IMG/VR virus record: IMGVR_UViG_3300042466_001324
Coordinates: 1-29,492 of that record
From: a virus
Length of the DNA stretch: 29,492 nucleotides
Reading direction: 5' to 3' (one strand)
The position numbers were made by a program, and so were the translations under genes. The notes below the pieces were generated by a model. That model was not told the origin of the DNA and did no database searches. It saw nothing but the letters and a program-made list of their open reading frames with translations. Below, one piece after another: positions 1 to 7,815 of this stretch; within the stretch, counting starts at the first letter, position 1, and the number at the start of each line of letters is the position of its first letter.

Positions 1-706
1 CATTAACTGTCATCTTTTCTCCTGATGGGGTAATTACAACTCTACTTAAATCTAATCTTGGTTCATTATCATTCATAAATTTTCTTATGAATTTTGAATC
101 CAAAATTGGCATTTGTTCGACAAATTTGGCTATTTCTGCTTTATCAGTAGTTCCATTTACTTCTATAATCTCTTTTTGTAATCTCCAAGTAACTTTTGGA
201 ACTACTCTTCCTTTAGGATATGATTCTTCCAACTTACTTATTTCTAAAACTTCACCATAAGTTAATGGTCTTAATTTAACGGTTGCCTGTGATTTAGGTA
301 GTTGTATAATAAAACTACCATCTTCATTAGGTATTTGACCATTAATAACATTTAATTCATCTAAAGGAACTGTTGCCTGAAATGATTTTCTTGTTGAAGG
401 GTCGATTAAATTCAAATTAATCTCCGGTCCAAAACCAGTATTTCTTAAAAAGATTAAAACTGCCTCCACATCACCTTCTAACATATCCTCAACTTTTAAG
501 TCCGGTTCATAGATTTTACTTCTTAATAGTGTTGTGGTCATATCATTTCCACCCCCCATTAAAATGTTTTCATCATTAGCCGTTAGATATCCTACCTTGA
601 TAGATTTCTTTTTGTTTTTATAAAATATTCCTCCCGACGGTAGTGGTACTACATCGTGTGGTAACGTAAAATTTTGTTGTCCGTATTCGATTGCTTGATT
701 TTCCAT
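1..706 (-). CDS. T4 gp26-like baseplate protein (3' end cut off by window edge)
   Basis: An open frame runs from an ATG at 706 to the left edge, giving 235 codons without the C-terminus. The protein opens MENQAIEYGQQNFTLPHDVV, followed by LPSGGIFY and then LTANDENIL about residues 42-50. A short 'LPS-G-FY' segment followed by 'T..(D/E)E..L' is what I associate with the T4 gp26-type baseplate family. Such proteins help build the baseplate hub or wedge. The gene follows the tail tube gene on the same strand, which fits a tail morphogenesis cluster. A hairpin terminator sits immediately before its start, so it is probably transcribed separately or by read-through. The family call rests on a short motif plus context; a generic virion structural protein is the alternative. 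Confidence 0.5.
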   Translation of the reverse strand, partial: MENQAIEYGQQNFTLPHDVVPLPSGGIFYKNKKKSIKVGYLTANDENILMGGGNDMTTTLLRSKIYEPDLKVEDMLEGDVEAVLIFLRNTGFGPEINLNLIDPSTRKSFQATVPLDELNVINGQIPNEDGSFIIQLPKSQATVKLRPLTYGEVLEISKLEESYPKGRVVPKVTWRLQKEIIEVNGTTDKAEIAKFVEQMPILDSKFIRKFMNDNEPRLDLSRVVITPSGEKMTVN

Positions 707-715
707 ATAAAAAAA

Positions 716-744
716 TAACCGTAAAGTTTATGTCTTTACGGTTA
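716..744 (-). terminator. Rho-independent terminator after tail tube gene
   Basis: An 11-bp perfect stem (arms 716-726 and 734-744) with a 7-nt loop is followed, in the minus direction, by a run of seven Ts. It lies between the tube gene stop (801) and the start of the next gene (706), so it should end transcription of the tube gene. Confidence 0.8.
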
Positions 745-800
745 AATATAATTAGTATTGATTTTTTATCAACACATATGTTTTTATTAATATTAAAAAA

Positions 801-1289
801 TTAATAAACTAATACACAACGGTCCATTCTTAATGACACACTAATATCAGCAAGACCATCAGTACTGTACCCTAACGAACCAAAGTCAACACTAGTTAAG
901 AATGTACCATACAGAATCCATTTTTCAACCACAACTCCTGTTGGGTCTAACATCTCAAGGTCAATATCTTTCTTGTAACCCGCAGCATAACCCATACGAC
1001 CTGTAACAGATTCAGCATGTAAACGAACCCATTCCATAAGTGCTTGTGCCGCAGACGGTCCAATTGGGTCTCTAAATTTAACAGGTATTTCATCCCAGTT
1101 AAATCTTCCCGCAACATAGGTTGATGTATTTAAAAATTGTATTTCAGTTGAAGCAATTTTAATTTTAGGTCTTGCAGTACTTTCTACAAACCATTCGTTA
1201 ATCCCTAAGCTTGATGGAAACCTTAGTATGAATCGATTCTGTCTTTTCGGTTCGTAAGGAATCGGCATTTTCATCAATAAATCAGCCAT
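801..1289 (-). CDS. 19: Tail tube protein (T4 gp19 family)
   Basis: A 162-aa protein, close to T4 gp19 (163 aa), that polymerises into the inner tube of the contractile tail through which DNA passes. Features typical of gp19-type tube proteins are an early RFIL.FP segment (about residues 20-26), a central WDEIPVKFRDP segment (about 65-75) and a C-terminal stretch ending DISVSLRMDRCVLVY. The start at 1289 gives MADLLMKMPIPYEP; in-frame Met6 or Met8 are possible alternatives. It is separated from the sheath gene by the HAD gene, whereas genes 18 and 19 are adjacent in T4. A TATTTAT box lies 34 nt upstream and a hairpin terminator follows. Confidence 0.9.
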   Translation of the reverse strand: MADLLMKMPIPYEPKRQNRFILRFPSSLGINEWFVESTARPKIKIASTEIQFLNTSTYVAGRFNWDEIPVKFRDPIGPSAAQALMEWVRLHAESVTGRMGYAAGYKKDIDLEMLDPTGVVVEKWILYGTFLTSVDFGSLGYSTDGLADISVSLRMDRCVLVY

Positions 1290-1323
1290 ATTATTTTAAA
1301 TTAGTTTTTCTTTGTTTATTATC

Positions 1324-1330
1324 ATAAATA
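1324..1330 (-). promoter_or_regulatory. TATTTAT box upstream of tail tube gene (candidate late-promoter element)
   Basis: On the minus strand this reads GGATATATTTATGATAA and ends 34 nt before the tube start codon. The same TATTTAT core precedes six other genes or gene blocks here, always in the gene's own direction. It resembles but is not identical to the T4 late promoter TATAAATA. Role inferred from recurrence only. Confidence 0.35.
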
Positions 1331-1393
1331 TATCCAAATGGAAAATATTTTTATTGACTTTCTGAATTTAATTTATTATCATTATAATCCAGT

Positions 1394-1465
1394 CTAGTTT
1401 ATTTAATTCTAGTTAATTTAACTAGTTTTTTATTTAATTATTTAATACTAGTTCTTTATTACTAG
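1394..1465. repeat. Cluster of five CTAG-centred short repeats
   Basis: CTAG occurs at 1394, 1409, 1422, 1448 and 1462, giving spacings of 15, 13, 26 and 14 nt, roughly one and (for the largest) two units of a 13-15-nt repeat. Most copies read CTAGTT followed by T/A-rich sequence. The pair at 1409 and 1422 forms a perfect 17-nt palindrome (arms 1409-1416 and 1418-1425). The cluster fills most of the gap between the HAD gene stop and the tube gene's upstream region. It could be an operator or protein-binding array, or just a slipped A/T-rich tandem repeat. Confidence 0.6.
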
Positions 1466-2296
1466 TTAATATTCTTTTTTTATTCCTCCTGCAGTTGAAT
1501 AAGTTTTTACAATATTGTCTTCTTTGTCTTTGAAGTGTTTTTTCATAACTTCCACATTTCGAACATCATCATCCGAGAATCCAATAGTTGGTTTCGATGG
1601 TACAAAATTATTACTCACTTCTTTTTTAAGGAACGCCTTTTTGTCTAATTTTGAAGAGATATCTTTAATATGGTCCACGAATTTATCCATTGCACGAACT
1701 TTAGCTTCTTCAGGATTTGCAGCACCTTCAGGGTCGTTATAAGAAACAGGATGAAATCTACACATATCTAAATATGATTTAATTAATTCATCATCACTCA
1801 TCTCATCATCTCCCGAAATACTTCTATATTTTTTTAAGTTTTTAATTAACTCATCTTTATCAATACCATTAAATCCTTCTATTATGTAATTGTAAACGGC
1901 TTGTTTTAAGGTATTAGGATTATGTCCTCGAGCGGTTATTATAGAAAAGATAGAACCTCCGTTAATCGCCTCTCTAAAGTCGTCAAACGCTGGTCCGAGC
2001 TTAGCTCTCATAGAGTCAATCAAAAAGTTTTTATCTCCCGGTGTTTGAAAGTTTTTAAAAGGTTCTTCACCATATCCTACAACAGTCTCACCATCATATT
2101 CAAAAGGTTCTTTTCCTAATTGATGTCTGTATTCGGCAAAATCATCAGTACTCATACCAATTTCATCACCGGATTCAGTTTTAACCATAATTTTGGTTGG
2201 CATATGAACTATGTTATCATCCCAATCGAATGCATAATATTTCATATCAGGTGTACCCTGCTCGTCAATTCCTTCTTTTAATGTATTTCTTTTCAT
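1466..2296 (-). CDS. HAD-superfamily phosphatase-like protein
   Basis: A 276-aa protein with the haloacid dehalogenase motif set: motif I FDWDDNIV with D24 and D26, motif II IITARG with T121, and an acidic motif IV GFSDDDVRNVE with D242-D244. HAD enzymes use the first Asp as nucleophile to hydrolyse phosphate esters. Here the substrate is unknown; a nucleotide, polynucleotide end or phosphoprotein are all possible. About 80 residues are inserted between motifs I and II, and a helical region (about 130-230) separates motifs II and IV. The N-terminus MKRNTLKEG carries an L-x-E-G that resembles a T4-type prohead protease site. It sits between the sheath and tube genes, an unusual place for an enzyme. 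The start at 2296 lies just after the sheath terminator hairpin. Confidence 0.7.
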   Translation of the reverse strand: MKRNTLKEGIDEQGTPDMKYYAFDWDDNIVHMPTKIMVKTESGDEIGMSTDDFAEYRHQLGKEPFEYDGETVVGYGEEPFKNFQTPGDKNFLIDSMRAKLGPAFDDFREAINGGSIFSIITARGHNPNTLKQAVYNYIIEGFNGIDKDELIKNLKKYRSISGDDEMSDDELIKSYLDMCRFHPVSYNDPEGAANPEEAKVRAMDKFVDHIKDISSKLDKKAFLKKEVSNNFVPSKPTIGFSDDDVRNVEVMKKHFKDKEDNIVKTYSTAGGIKKEY

Positions 2297-2307
2297 AATT
2301 GGCTAAA

Positions 2308-2329
2308 AAGTGGGGACGAATCCCCACTT
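2308..2329 (-). terminator. Rho-independent terminator after tail sheath gene
   Basis: A 9-bp stem (2308-2316 with 2321-2329) closes a 4-nt loop that reads TTCG on the minus strand, followed by a short T run. It lies between the sheath stop codon and the HAD start codon. Confidence 0.85.
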
Positions 2330-2339
2330 ATGGTTTTTA

Positions 2340-5300
2340 TTAAATATTCTCGAACGATGCTCCTGTTGGAGTAATGAAGAATTCAATATCGATGAACTCT
2401 AACGCTTTCGTCGGTTTCAAGTAAATTTTACCTGTTAAAGTATTTCTATCTAAATCCTCAGGTGAAGATGAAACTGTTACACGGAAATCGTATAAACCTC
2501 GGTCTCTTCTAATTGAGTCTAAGATTGGGTTAACACTATCTAAGAATTGTTGTCTAACGATTTGGTCGTTTTGTTCGAACAATAATCTTACTGCCACCGC
2601 TGATATCAATTTACGAGCTTGAAGTAATAATCTTCTTACATTCAATCTGTTAAGTGCTGTGTCAGCAATTTGTAATGTTTTATTACCCCAAATAACCGTA
2701 CCAACATCTGAGAAAGTTGCGATAGGGTTAATTCTACCTTGGTAAAGTGTGTCTCTATCTTCTTGAGTCAACTTAACTCTCGCTTTAACAGAATTTACAA
2801 GACCTCTTGTGTAACCCGCTGATGCGAACCACGGGAATGCAATGTTATCGGTTAATGCTAAGTTTCTACAAACTTCACCTGTAGCAGGTAAATAAATTTG
2901 TGTATTGTTAACAGTATCTCTTGTTAAAATCCAAGGATAGTAAGTTGCAGTATAGTTAGAGTCAATTCCAGTATTGTCCAAGTTGTCAACAGCTTCTTGA
3001 GGATAAATTATATCTTGAGGGTTTGTTGCATCCGGAGTATACATATTATAATCAGGTGTTGTTGCAATATAAACCGAGTCAGCTCTTTGGTATTGAATCA
3101 TATCAATCGCCTCTTCAACTAAGTTAGAGTTATTGATGTAATCAATACTTGAAGTTGCAAACACGTTAATGTTTGTTGCCTCAGGATTTCTAAACGTTAA
3201 GATACCAAGTAAGTATGCGTAGTAGTCAGTGTTAGCAAAATCTTGAGTATTGTTAGCAACTGTGATTCTCTTAAATAAACCACTACCTGTAGCGTTAGGG
3301 TATCTTGTAGAAGACGATGCTCCCGCCAAGAATCCTGATTGACCTAATTGGAATCTATCTTGATTTGTTCTAAACTCTCTATAGATGTCCCAACCATCAA
3401 ATCCACCCGCAAAACATAAAGTATATTTTCTTGAGTAAATAAAGTAGTAAGGATTTTCTTGAGTTTCAGGGTCCTCTCTAAATTCAGCAGTACCACATTC
3501 AAATGCTGTTTGACCACTAGTCAATGAACTATTTGAAATTGTAACTACTGTAGCACCTGAGTCCATGTGGAAACCTTTACTCACATAATTCCAAGCAGCT
3601 CCTTCAATTGGTTGAGGTGCAATAACCCAAGATTGTGGGTTTTGTCTACCTTTATAAGTTAAGAACGATTCGTCAATACCATATTGTGTTGAGAAACCTA
3701 AATAAGTTCTTCTAACAATGTCACCCGGAGATTCAACTAAATTTGAACCACCTGTTGCAGCCCCAAACGGTGGGTTTGCAATAGTTTCACCAGGGAAGAA
3801 ATATTTTGTTTTGAATTTTGGAACCGGAGATGGGTTTAAGACATTATCATATTCTCTTTGAGTGTATCCTTCAAATCCACAAGGAATTGCATCGATTGGT
3901 GCCTCATCGGCCATTTCAACCATTACATATTTTGAAAGTAATGCATATTCACCATTGGTTGTACCAATTTTCTTAGCAACAAAGTTGTTAGAGAATGGGT
4001 CCATATTACAGTTAGTGAATTTCTCAATAACAACCGGGTTAGAATCCGTGTCGAAGAAATTTCTCACCAACACATCAAATGTCATATTATTGAATGATAA
4101 GTTAGCGATTGATACTTTAACCTCTAAATTTGCCGCGTCCCCATCAGAGATTGAAACAAATTTAAATAATTTATAAACTTTATTACCTCTTAATTCAGAA
4201 ACTAAGAATGGTGTAACCGGTGATTGATATTGACCAACACTGTATGCAATTGATGAAGGATTTTCACTTCTAGCACCTGGTAATGCAACCAATTCAGGAT
4301 TAATACCTCTAATATAACCTTGGTTATAAGCGTAAGCCAATGACCCCGGATAAATTTCTTCAACAAACAAAGGAACTTCATTTCTTGCTTTTCCAAAATT
4401 ATCAATACCTAATACTTTAGTTATGAATTTTGAAGATGCTGCCGATAAGTTAGTTTCGAATGTGAAATTATCACCATCTTTAGTAACACCTGATAATCCA
4501 AATGACGCATAAGGGTTTTTATCTATACTTGAATATTGGTCAGTGTTTAACAATAACACATTATTCTCGTCGTTTACCTCATAAACCGGTCCGTGATTAT
4601 CACTAGTTGAACTATTAACATATAATGATAGACCTCTTGAACGAAGTGTTGCTACAACCATGTTGTTATATTCAGTATATGCGGTACCAATAAAAGTATA
4701 ATACTCACCTGAGATTGTTCCCGAAAAACTATCACTTACTCCTGTAACAATTGAATCAAACACATAATCAAATGAATAACCTGTGTAGGCGTTTCCTGTA
4801 TAGTTATTAAAGTTTGCATAGAACCAAGAATCATTTTCACCTGCAGATAAATCATTATCCGCTAAATCAACACTATCAACACCATATGCATTTACCACCG
4901 CACCATATTGGTCAATTAAATTCCAATAATCAAGTTCCGGAACAGGTCCGTAAGCAACTGCGGTAGTTGCAGATAATGATGGGTCTCCAACAATACTTAA
5001 TATTGTGTTTGTAATATCATTATCATATGTAGAAGTACTACCATCTGATAATCTATATTGTGTGTTAAAGTTTGCTTGAACCGCTGCCGGGAATGAACCA
5101 CTAATAAAATTAACAGTACCCGCACTTGTTGAACCTGTAAAAGATACAGACCAAGAAGTTGCTCCGGTTGGGTTTTGGATTACTGTTGTAGGGTCTACGT
5201 TAGCAGTAACTCTAATACTCCAAGATGGACCTGCATCATATCCCGATAAACCTAAGATTCTTGTAACAAACAATTGATTCGATTGTTGCAAGTAAGATTT

Positions 5301-5552
5301 AGCGATGTATGCCGCTTCATATTTAGGGATTTGTGTGTTAACAAATTTGGTTGGTTCTGTTCCTCCGAAAAAGGCTTGGAATTCGTCGTAGTTTGTTATG
5401 AATACCGGTTCAAATGCAGGACCTTTCAAAGTCTCACCAACTAAACCTAGGGTAGTAACACCCACACTTTGTGCTACGAATGATAAGTCAGTTTCAGAAG
5501 TGTATACACCCGGTGAAACGAAAACTTTTTGATTTGCTTGTGCTGTTGCCAT
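2340..5552 (-). CDS. 18: Contractile tail sheath protein (T4 gp18 family, extended)
   Basis: A 1070-aa sheath subunit that forms the contractile outer tail cylinder. The N-terminus reads VSPGVYTSETDLS, then a TTLGLVGETLKGPAFEPV segment and YDEFQAFFGG, the classic start of phage sheath proteins. The C-terminal roughly 300 residues hold the conserved core (about NVRRLLLQARKLI through LKPTKALEFIDIEFF). T4 gp18 is 659 aa, so some 400 residues are extra. They lie mainly between about residues 100 and 600, are rich in Ser, Thr, Asn, Gly and Tyr, and probably form domains on the outer surface. The gene is flanked by a TATTTAT box upstream and a strong terminator downstream, so it is likely a single-gene, highly expressed unit. 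Confidence 0.95.
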   Translation of the reverse strand: MATAQANQKVFVSPGVYTSETDLSFVAQSVGVTTLGLVGETLKGPAFEPVFITNYDEFQAFFGGTEPTKFVNTQIPKYEAAYIAKSYLQQSNQLFVTRILGLSGYDAGPSWSIRVTANVDPTTVIQNPTGATSWSVSFTGSTSAGTVNFISGSFPAAVQANFNTQYRLSDGSTSTYDNDITNTILSIVGDPSLSATTAVAYGPVPELDYWNLIDQYGAVVNAYGVDSVDLADNDLSAGENDSWFYANFNNYTGNAYTGYSFDYVFDSIVTGVSDSFSGTISGEYYTFIGTAYTEYNNMVVATLRSRGLSLYVNSSTSDNHGPVYEVNDENNVLLLNTDQYSSIDKNPYASFGLSGVTKDGDNFTFETNLSAASSKFITKVLGIDNFGKARNEVPLFVEEIYPGSLAYAYNQGYIRGINPELVALPGARSENPSSIAYSVGQYQSPVTPFLVSELRGNKVYKLFKFVSISDGDAANLEVKVSIANLSFNNMTFDVLVRNFFDTDSNPVVIEKFTNCNMDPFSNNFVAKKIGTTNGEYALLSKYVMVEMADEAPIDAIPCGFEGYTQREYDNVLNPSPVPKFKTKYFFPGETIANPPFGAATGGSNLVESPGDIVRRTYLGFSTQYGIDESFLTYKGRQNPQSWVIAPQPIEGAAWNYVSKGFHMDSGATVVTISNSSLTSGQTAFECGTAEFREDPETQENPYYFIYSRKYTLCFAGGFDGWDIYREFRTNQDRFQLGQSGFLAGASSSTRYPNATGSGLFKRITVANNTQDFANTDYYAYLLGILTFRNPEATNINVFATSSIDYINNSNLVEEAIDMIQYQRADSVYIATTPDYNMYTPDATNPQDIIYPQEAVDNLDNTGIDSNYTATYYPWILTRDTVNNTQIYLPATGEVCRNLALTDNIAFPWFASAGYTRGLVNSVKARVKLTQEDRDTLYQGRINPIATFSDVGTVIWGNKTLQIADTALNRLNVRRLLLQARKLISAVAVRLLFEQNDQIVRQQFLDSVNPILDSIRRDRGLYDFRVTVSSSPEDLDRNTLTGKIYLKPTKALEFIDIEFFITPTGASFENI

Positions 5553-5586
5553 TATCTAATTATTCTATTGCAGATTTATTTTATAG

Positions 5587-5593
5587 ATAAATA
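5587..5593 (-). promoter_or_regulatory. TATTTAT box upstream of tail sheath gene (candidate late-promoter element)
   Basis: On the minus strand this reads TTGAATATTTATCTATAAAA and ends 34 nt before the sheath start codon, the same distance as the box before the tube gene. The 120-nt gap (5553-5672) between sheath and the divergent small gene is otherwise A/T-rich and holds no other clear element. Confidence 0.4.
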
Positions 5594-5672
5594 TTCAATA
5601 AAATATCAAAAAACTTTACTTTTAGATATGTATTTGTAAAGAGTATGAATTAATTCTACCTTTTTTCTACCT

Positions 5673-5834
5673 ATGAAACAGACAAAAGAAATCAAGAATA
5701 TTAAAATTGACCCCGCCATCCACGAGATACTGAAAAAGTACTGTGAAAAGCGAGGATTAAAAATTTATAAGTTTTTGGAAAAATTAATCGTAGAAACCTG
5801 TAAAGAGAAGAAAGATATCTACGGAGAAGATTAA
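5673..5834 (+). CDS. Small ribbon-helix-helix-like protein (53 aa)
   Basis: A 53-codon plus-strand frame with an ATG at 5673 and TAA at 5832-5834. The protein has a short strand-like start (KNIKIDPAIHEIL) followed by two predicted helices (KKYCEKRG and KIYKFLEKLIVETC), the length and pattern of Arc/MetJ-type ribbon-helix-helix DNA-binding proteins. Such proteins usually act as dimeric transcriptional regulators. It is divergent from the sheath gene and convergent with the following minus-strand gene, and the two stop codons overlap within TTAA at 5831-5834. No clear promoter or ribosome binding site is visible, as for the other genes here. The coding potential is supported by a lysine- and glutamate-rich, uninterrupted, RHH-like composition; the fold is inferred. 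Confidence 0.6.
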   Translation: MKQTKEIKNIKIDPAIHEILKKYCEKRGLKIYKFLEKLIVETCKEKKDIYGED

Positions 5835-6871
5835 ACTAATATATTATCGAACTGTATTGATGACTCTTTTGTCTCATCAGTTTTAACCACATCTATTCGT
5901 AAAACATCGTTAGTAGTTATCTGAATATTTTGAACATCGGTACCAAAATAATCACCATTAATGTAAACATCAAAAGATTCAACATTGGACCAAGTTCCAA
6001 AAGAAAGATTTGCGGTGTAAGCAACAATATCACTTAAGGTATCATTCCCAACAACAAACAAATAATTCTCCAAAAATTCATTTGGGTTTTCTAATGTTTT
6101 ATTCTTTTTCCCTACATTTCCTGCTCCGGTTAACTCCATAAGTTGAGTAACCCTTGCAATTGCCGGTTTAACTTCAAACTCTTCTTCGTCTATCAAATAA
6201 CCTAACATGGTGAAGTCATAACTTTGAACATAATACTTTCTTGAATCCAAACTCATTTGTGATTCATCTGAAACATTATTCATTACAATTGGAACATACT
6301 GACCTTTAATAAATGTGTAAGCTTGTCTTGATGAAAACTTTTGCATAATCACTTTATTCAACTGATTAAGTTCTCTCATTCTATTACAAATAATCTTAAC
6401 ACTATAATTAATATCCACAGGGACCGGTTGAGGTATTGTGTAGATATCCATTCCCTGTTCGTTTCCATTCCAAGTTGGAACAGATGCGTAATAGAATTGT
6501 TTTCTATCAGGGATTGTATATTGTAATGATGGGTTGGTACCAAACTTAACTTCGGGACTTCTAACTACCGTGATGAAGGGCGGGGATGGGTTATAATCTA
6601 AATCCACAAATAAGGCAGTCTCAACGTATTGAGTCCAGTTTTGAGTTGTGATTATAATATCCACCATTGGAACTATTTTTCCTGCGGTGACAACCTCTAA
6701 ATCAGTTTTAACAAAATCTAACATTCCTCTATCTAAATCGGCGTGTAGCACTGATTTAGGAAGATATGTTCCGTCTTTATTAATATATTCCAATAGTTGT
6801 TCCCTACGAGCAGACAATGTCTTCTGTGGGACTAATGGTAATGTTGGTATAACTTTTTTTGGTAATGGCAT
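5831..6871 (-). CDS. Probable tail completion/sheath stabilising protein (gp15-like)
   Basis: A 346-aa protein without membrane segments. The middle part (about 90-235) contains a ...PVPVDINYSVKIICNRM segment, then IMQKFSSRQAYTFIKG and YYVQSYDFTMLGYLID. This order, a strand followed by a helix, a QxF or SxQ-type turn and a final hydrophobic strand before a proline-rich exit, resembles T4 gp15-type tail terminator proteins, which cap the tube and sheath and join them to the neck. The C-terminal 100 residues look like an extra beta-rich domain (SFDVYINGDYFGTD). It is last in a minus-strand run that starts with a gp14-like gene. The family call is from pattern and context; 'virion structural protein' is the safe description. 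Confidence 0.4.
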   Translation of the reverse strand: MPLPKKVIPTLPLVPQKTLSARREQLLEYINKDGTYLPKSVLHADLDRGMLDFVKTDLEVVTAGKIVPMVDIIITTQNWTQYVETALFVDLDYNPSPPFITVVRSPEVKFGTNPSLQYTIPDRKQFYYASVPTWNGNEQGMDIYTIPQPVPVDINYSVKIICNRMRELNQLNKVIMQKFSSRQAYTFIKGQYVPIVMNNVSDESQMSLDSRKYYVQSYDFTMLGYLIDEEEFEVKPAIARVTQLMELTGAGNVGKKNKTLENPNEFLENYLFVVGNDTLSDIVAYTANLSFGTWSNVESFDVYINGDYFGTDVQNIQITTNDVLRIDVVKTDETKESSIQFDNILV

Positions 6872-6872
6872 T

Positions 6873-7409
6873 TTATTTCTTAACTACAAATAATTTATTT
6901 TGTGAATTTATCATATCAACTTCAGTTGCACTATAAATTGGTTCTCCACTTGATTTATAAACAAATGAATCATACTTGTATGGGTTATAGGTAATAATCA
7001 TATCTGATGATGGTGTTGGTATGTCATCACAAGGGTATTCACAAAAATCCATTAAATCCCCAATAACAAACGCATGGACATTTTTTGATTTTTCCGAACG
7101 AACTCTGTCTTTCCCACCTTTTCTAACTCTAAACTCAACATCCCCTAATTTAACATAATCAGCGTGCATTATAACTTTAGATTTATATGTTACCGAAAAA
7201 GTGTGTTTATGAAGGTTATAATAAACCATAACTCTTTTCCCAATATGACTTTCCTCTGAGTTGTCGTGCCCACATTTATGACAAATATAAGGGTCGTCAC
7301 CACCATCAGCTAAATCCCATGACCAACCACACTCGTCACAAATTACTTTATCTTTTGTGACAATTTCAAATATTCTTCTTAATTGAGATTCTTTAACTAA
7401 TACTTTCAT
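6873..7409 (-). CDS. Zinc-ribbon protein with a conserved phage C-terminal domain
   Basis: A 178-aa protein with three parts. The first 16 residues read MKVLVKESQLRRIFEI, resembling the leaders of the next two genes upstream. Residues 24-50 form a zinc ribbon with CDECGW and CHKCGHDN, two CxxC knuckles spaced by 17 residues. The rest contains VYYNLHKHTFSV and KNVHAFVIG, which I recall as a domain recurring in phage proteins of unknown function. The zinc ribbon suggests binding to nucleic acid or a protein partner. It sits between the gp15-like gene (1 nt apart) and a paralogue pair (2 nt apart), so the run is probably co-transcribed. Function unknown. Confidence 0.8.
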   Translation of the reverse strand: MKVLVKESQLRRIFEIVTKDKVICDECGWSWDLADGGDDPYICHKCGHDNSEESHIGKRVMVYYNLHKHTFSVTYKSKVIMHADYVKLGDVEFRVRKGGKDRVRSEKSKNVHAFVIGDLMDFCEYPCDDIPTPSSDMIITYNPYKYDSFVYKSSGEPIYSATEVDMINSQNKLFVVKK

Positions 7410-7411
7410 TA

Positions 7412-7813
7412 TTAATAATGTGTTGATACCGATTTAACCGGTAATTTAAAATTATCTTGAACCCATTTTTTCATAGGTTCAACCCAATGGTCATCAAACA
7501 TAGTGTCCAAATGTTCACCATATTTACCCATAACTTCTAAAATAGGTGCTTGATTTCTAAACGATTTAGTTGATGGACTATTTTCATAATAATCCACATC
7601 AAAATAATAAAAAACTATGTCAGTATCATCTTCCCCATTCCATTCTCCTTTAAAGAACATTAAAAAGTTTTCATCATCCTTATCTATATCCTCATAACCA
7701 TCTTCGTCAGAACCAGTCCCATAGACCCAATCAATTTCGTTTGGGTTTAGATAACTATCAAGATACTGATAGATTGCATTAAATAATTTACTCTCTGTTA
7801 TTATGTATTCCAT
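7412..7813 (-). CDS. Acidic hypothetical protein, paralogue copy A
   Basis: A 133-aa acidic protein of unknown function. Its first 17 residues (MEYIITESKLFNAIYQY) are identical to those of the adjacent upstream gene. The two also share an Asp/Glu-rich middle, an SFxNQxPIL segment, a TMF..xW..P.KKW segment and a C-terminal FxLPVK. The two genes are therefore tandem duplicates. The start codon overlaps the stop of the upstream copy by one base, implying translational coupling. The I-T-E-S leader resembles the capsid-targeting or prohead-protease leader of T4 internal head proteins, but that is a guess. I see no catalytic motif. Confidence 0.75.
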   Translation of the reverse strand: MEYIITESKLFNAIYQYLDSYLNPNEIDWVYGTGSDEDGYEDIDKDDENFLMFFKGEWNGEDDTDIVFYYFDVDYYENSPSTKSFRNQAPILEVMGKYGEHLDTMFDDHWVEPMKKWVQDNFKLPVKSVSTHY

Positions 7814-7815
7814 TA
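7763..7815. repeat. 53-bp direct repeat, copy 1
   Basis: Identical over 53 bp to 8152-8204. It covers the start codon and first 17 codons of the downstream paralogue. Outside this block the two genes diverge strongly at DNA level. Confidence 0.95.

Noticed and set aside
1290-1393. tRNA or small RNA in the A/T-rich gap
   Set aside because: No cloverleaf or stable structure is visible apart from the CTAG cluster.
3862-4176. Plus-strand open frame inside the sheath gene
   Set aside because: Antisense shadow of a strongly supported structural gene, with no recognisable motif.
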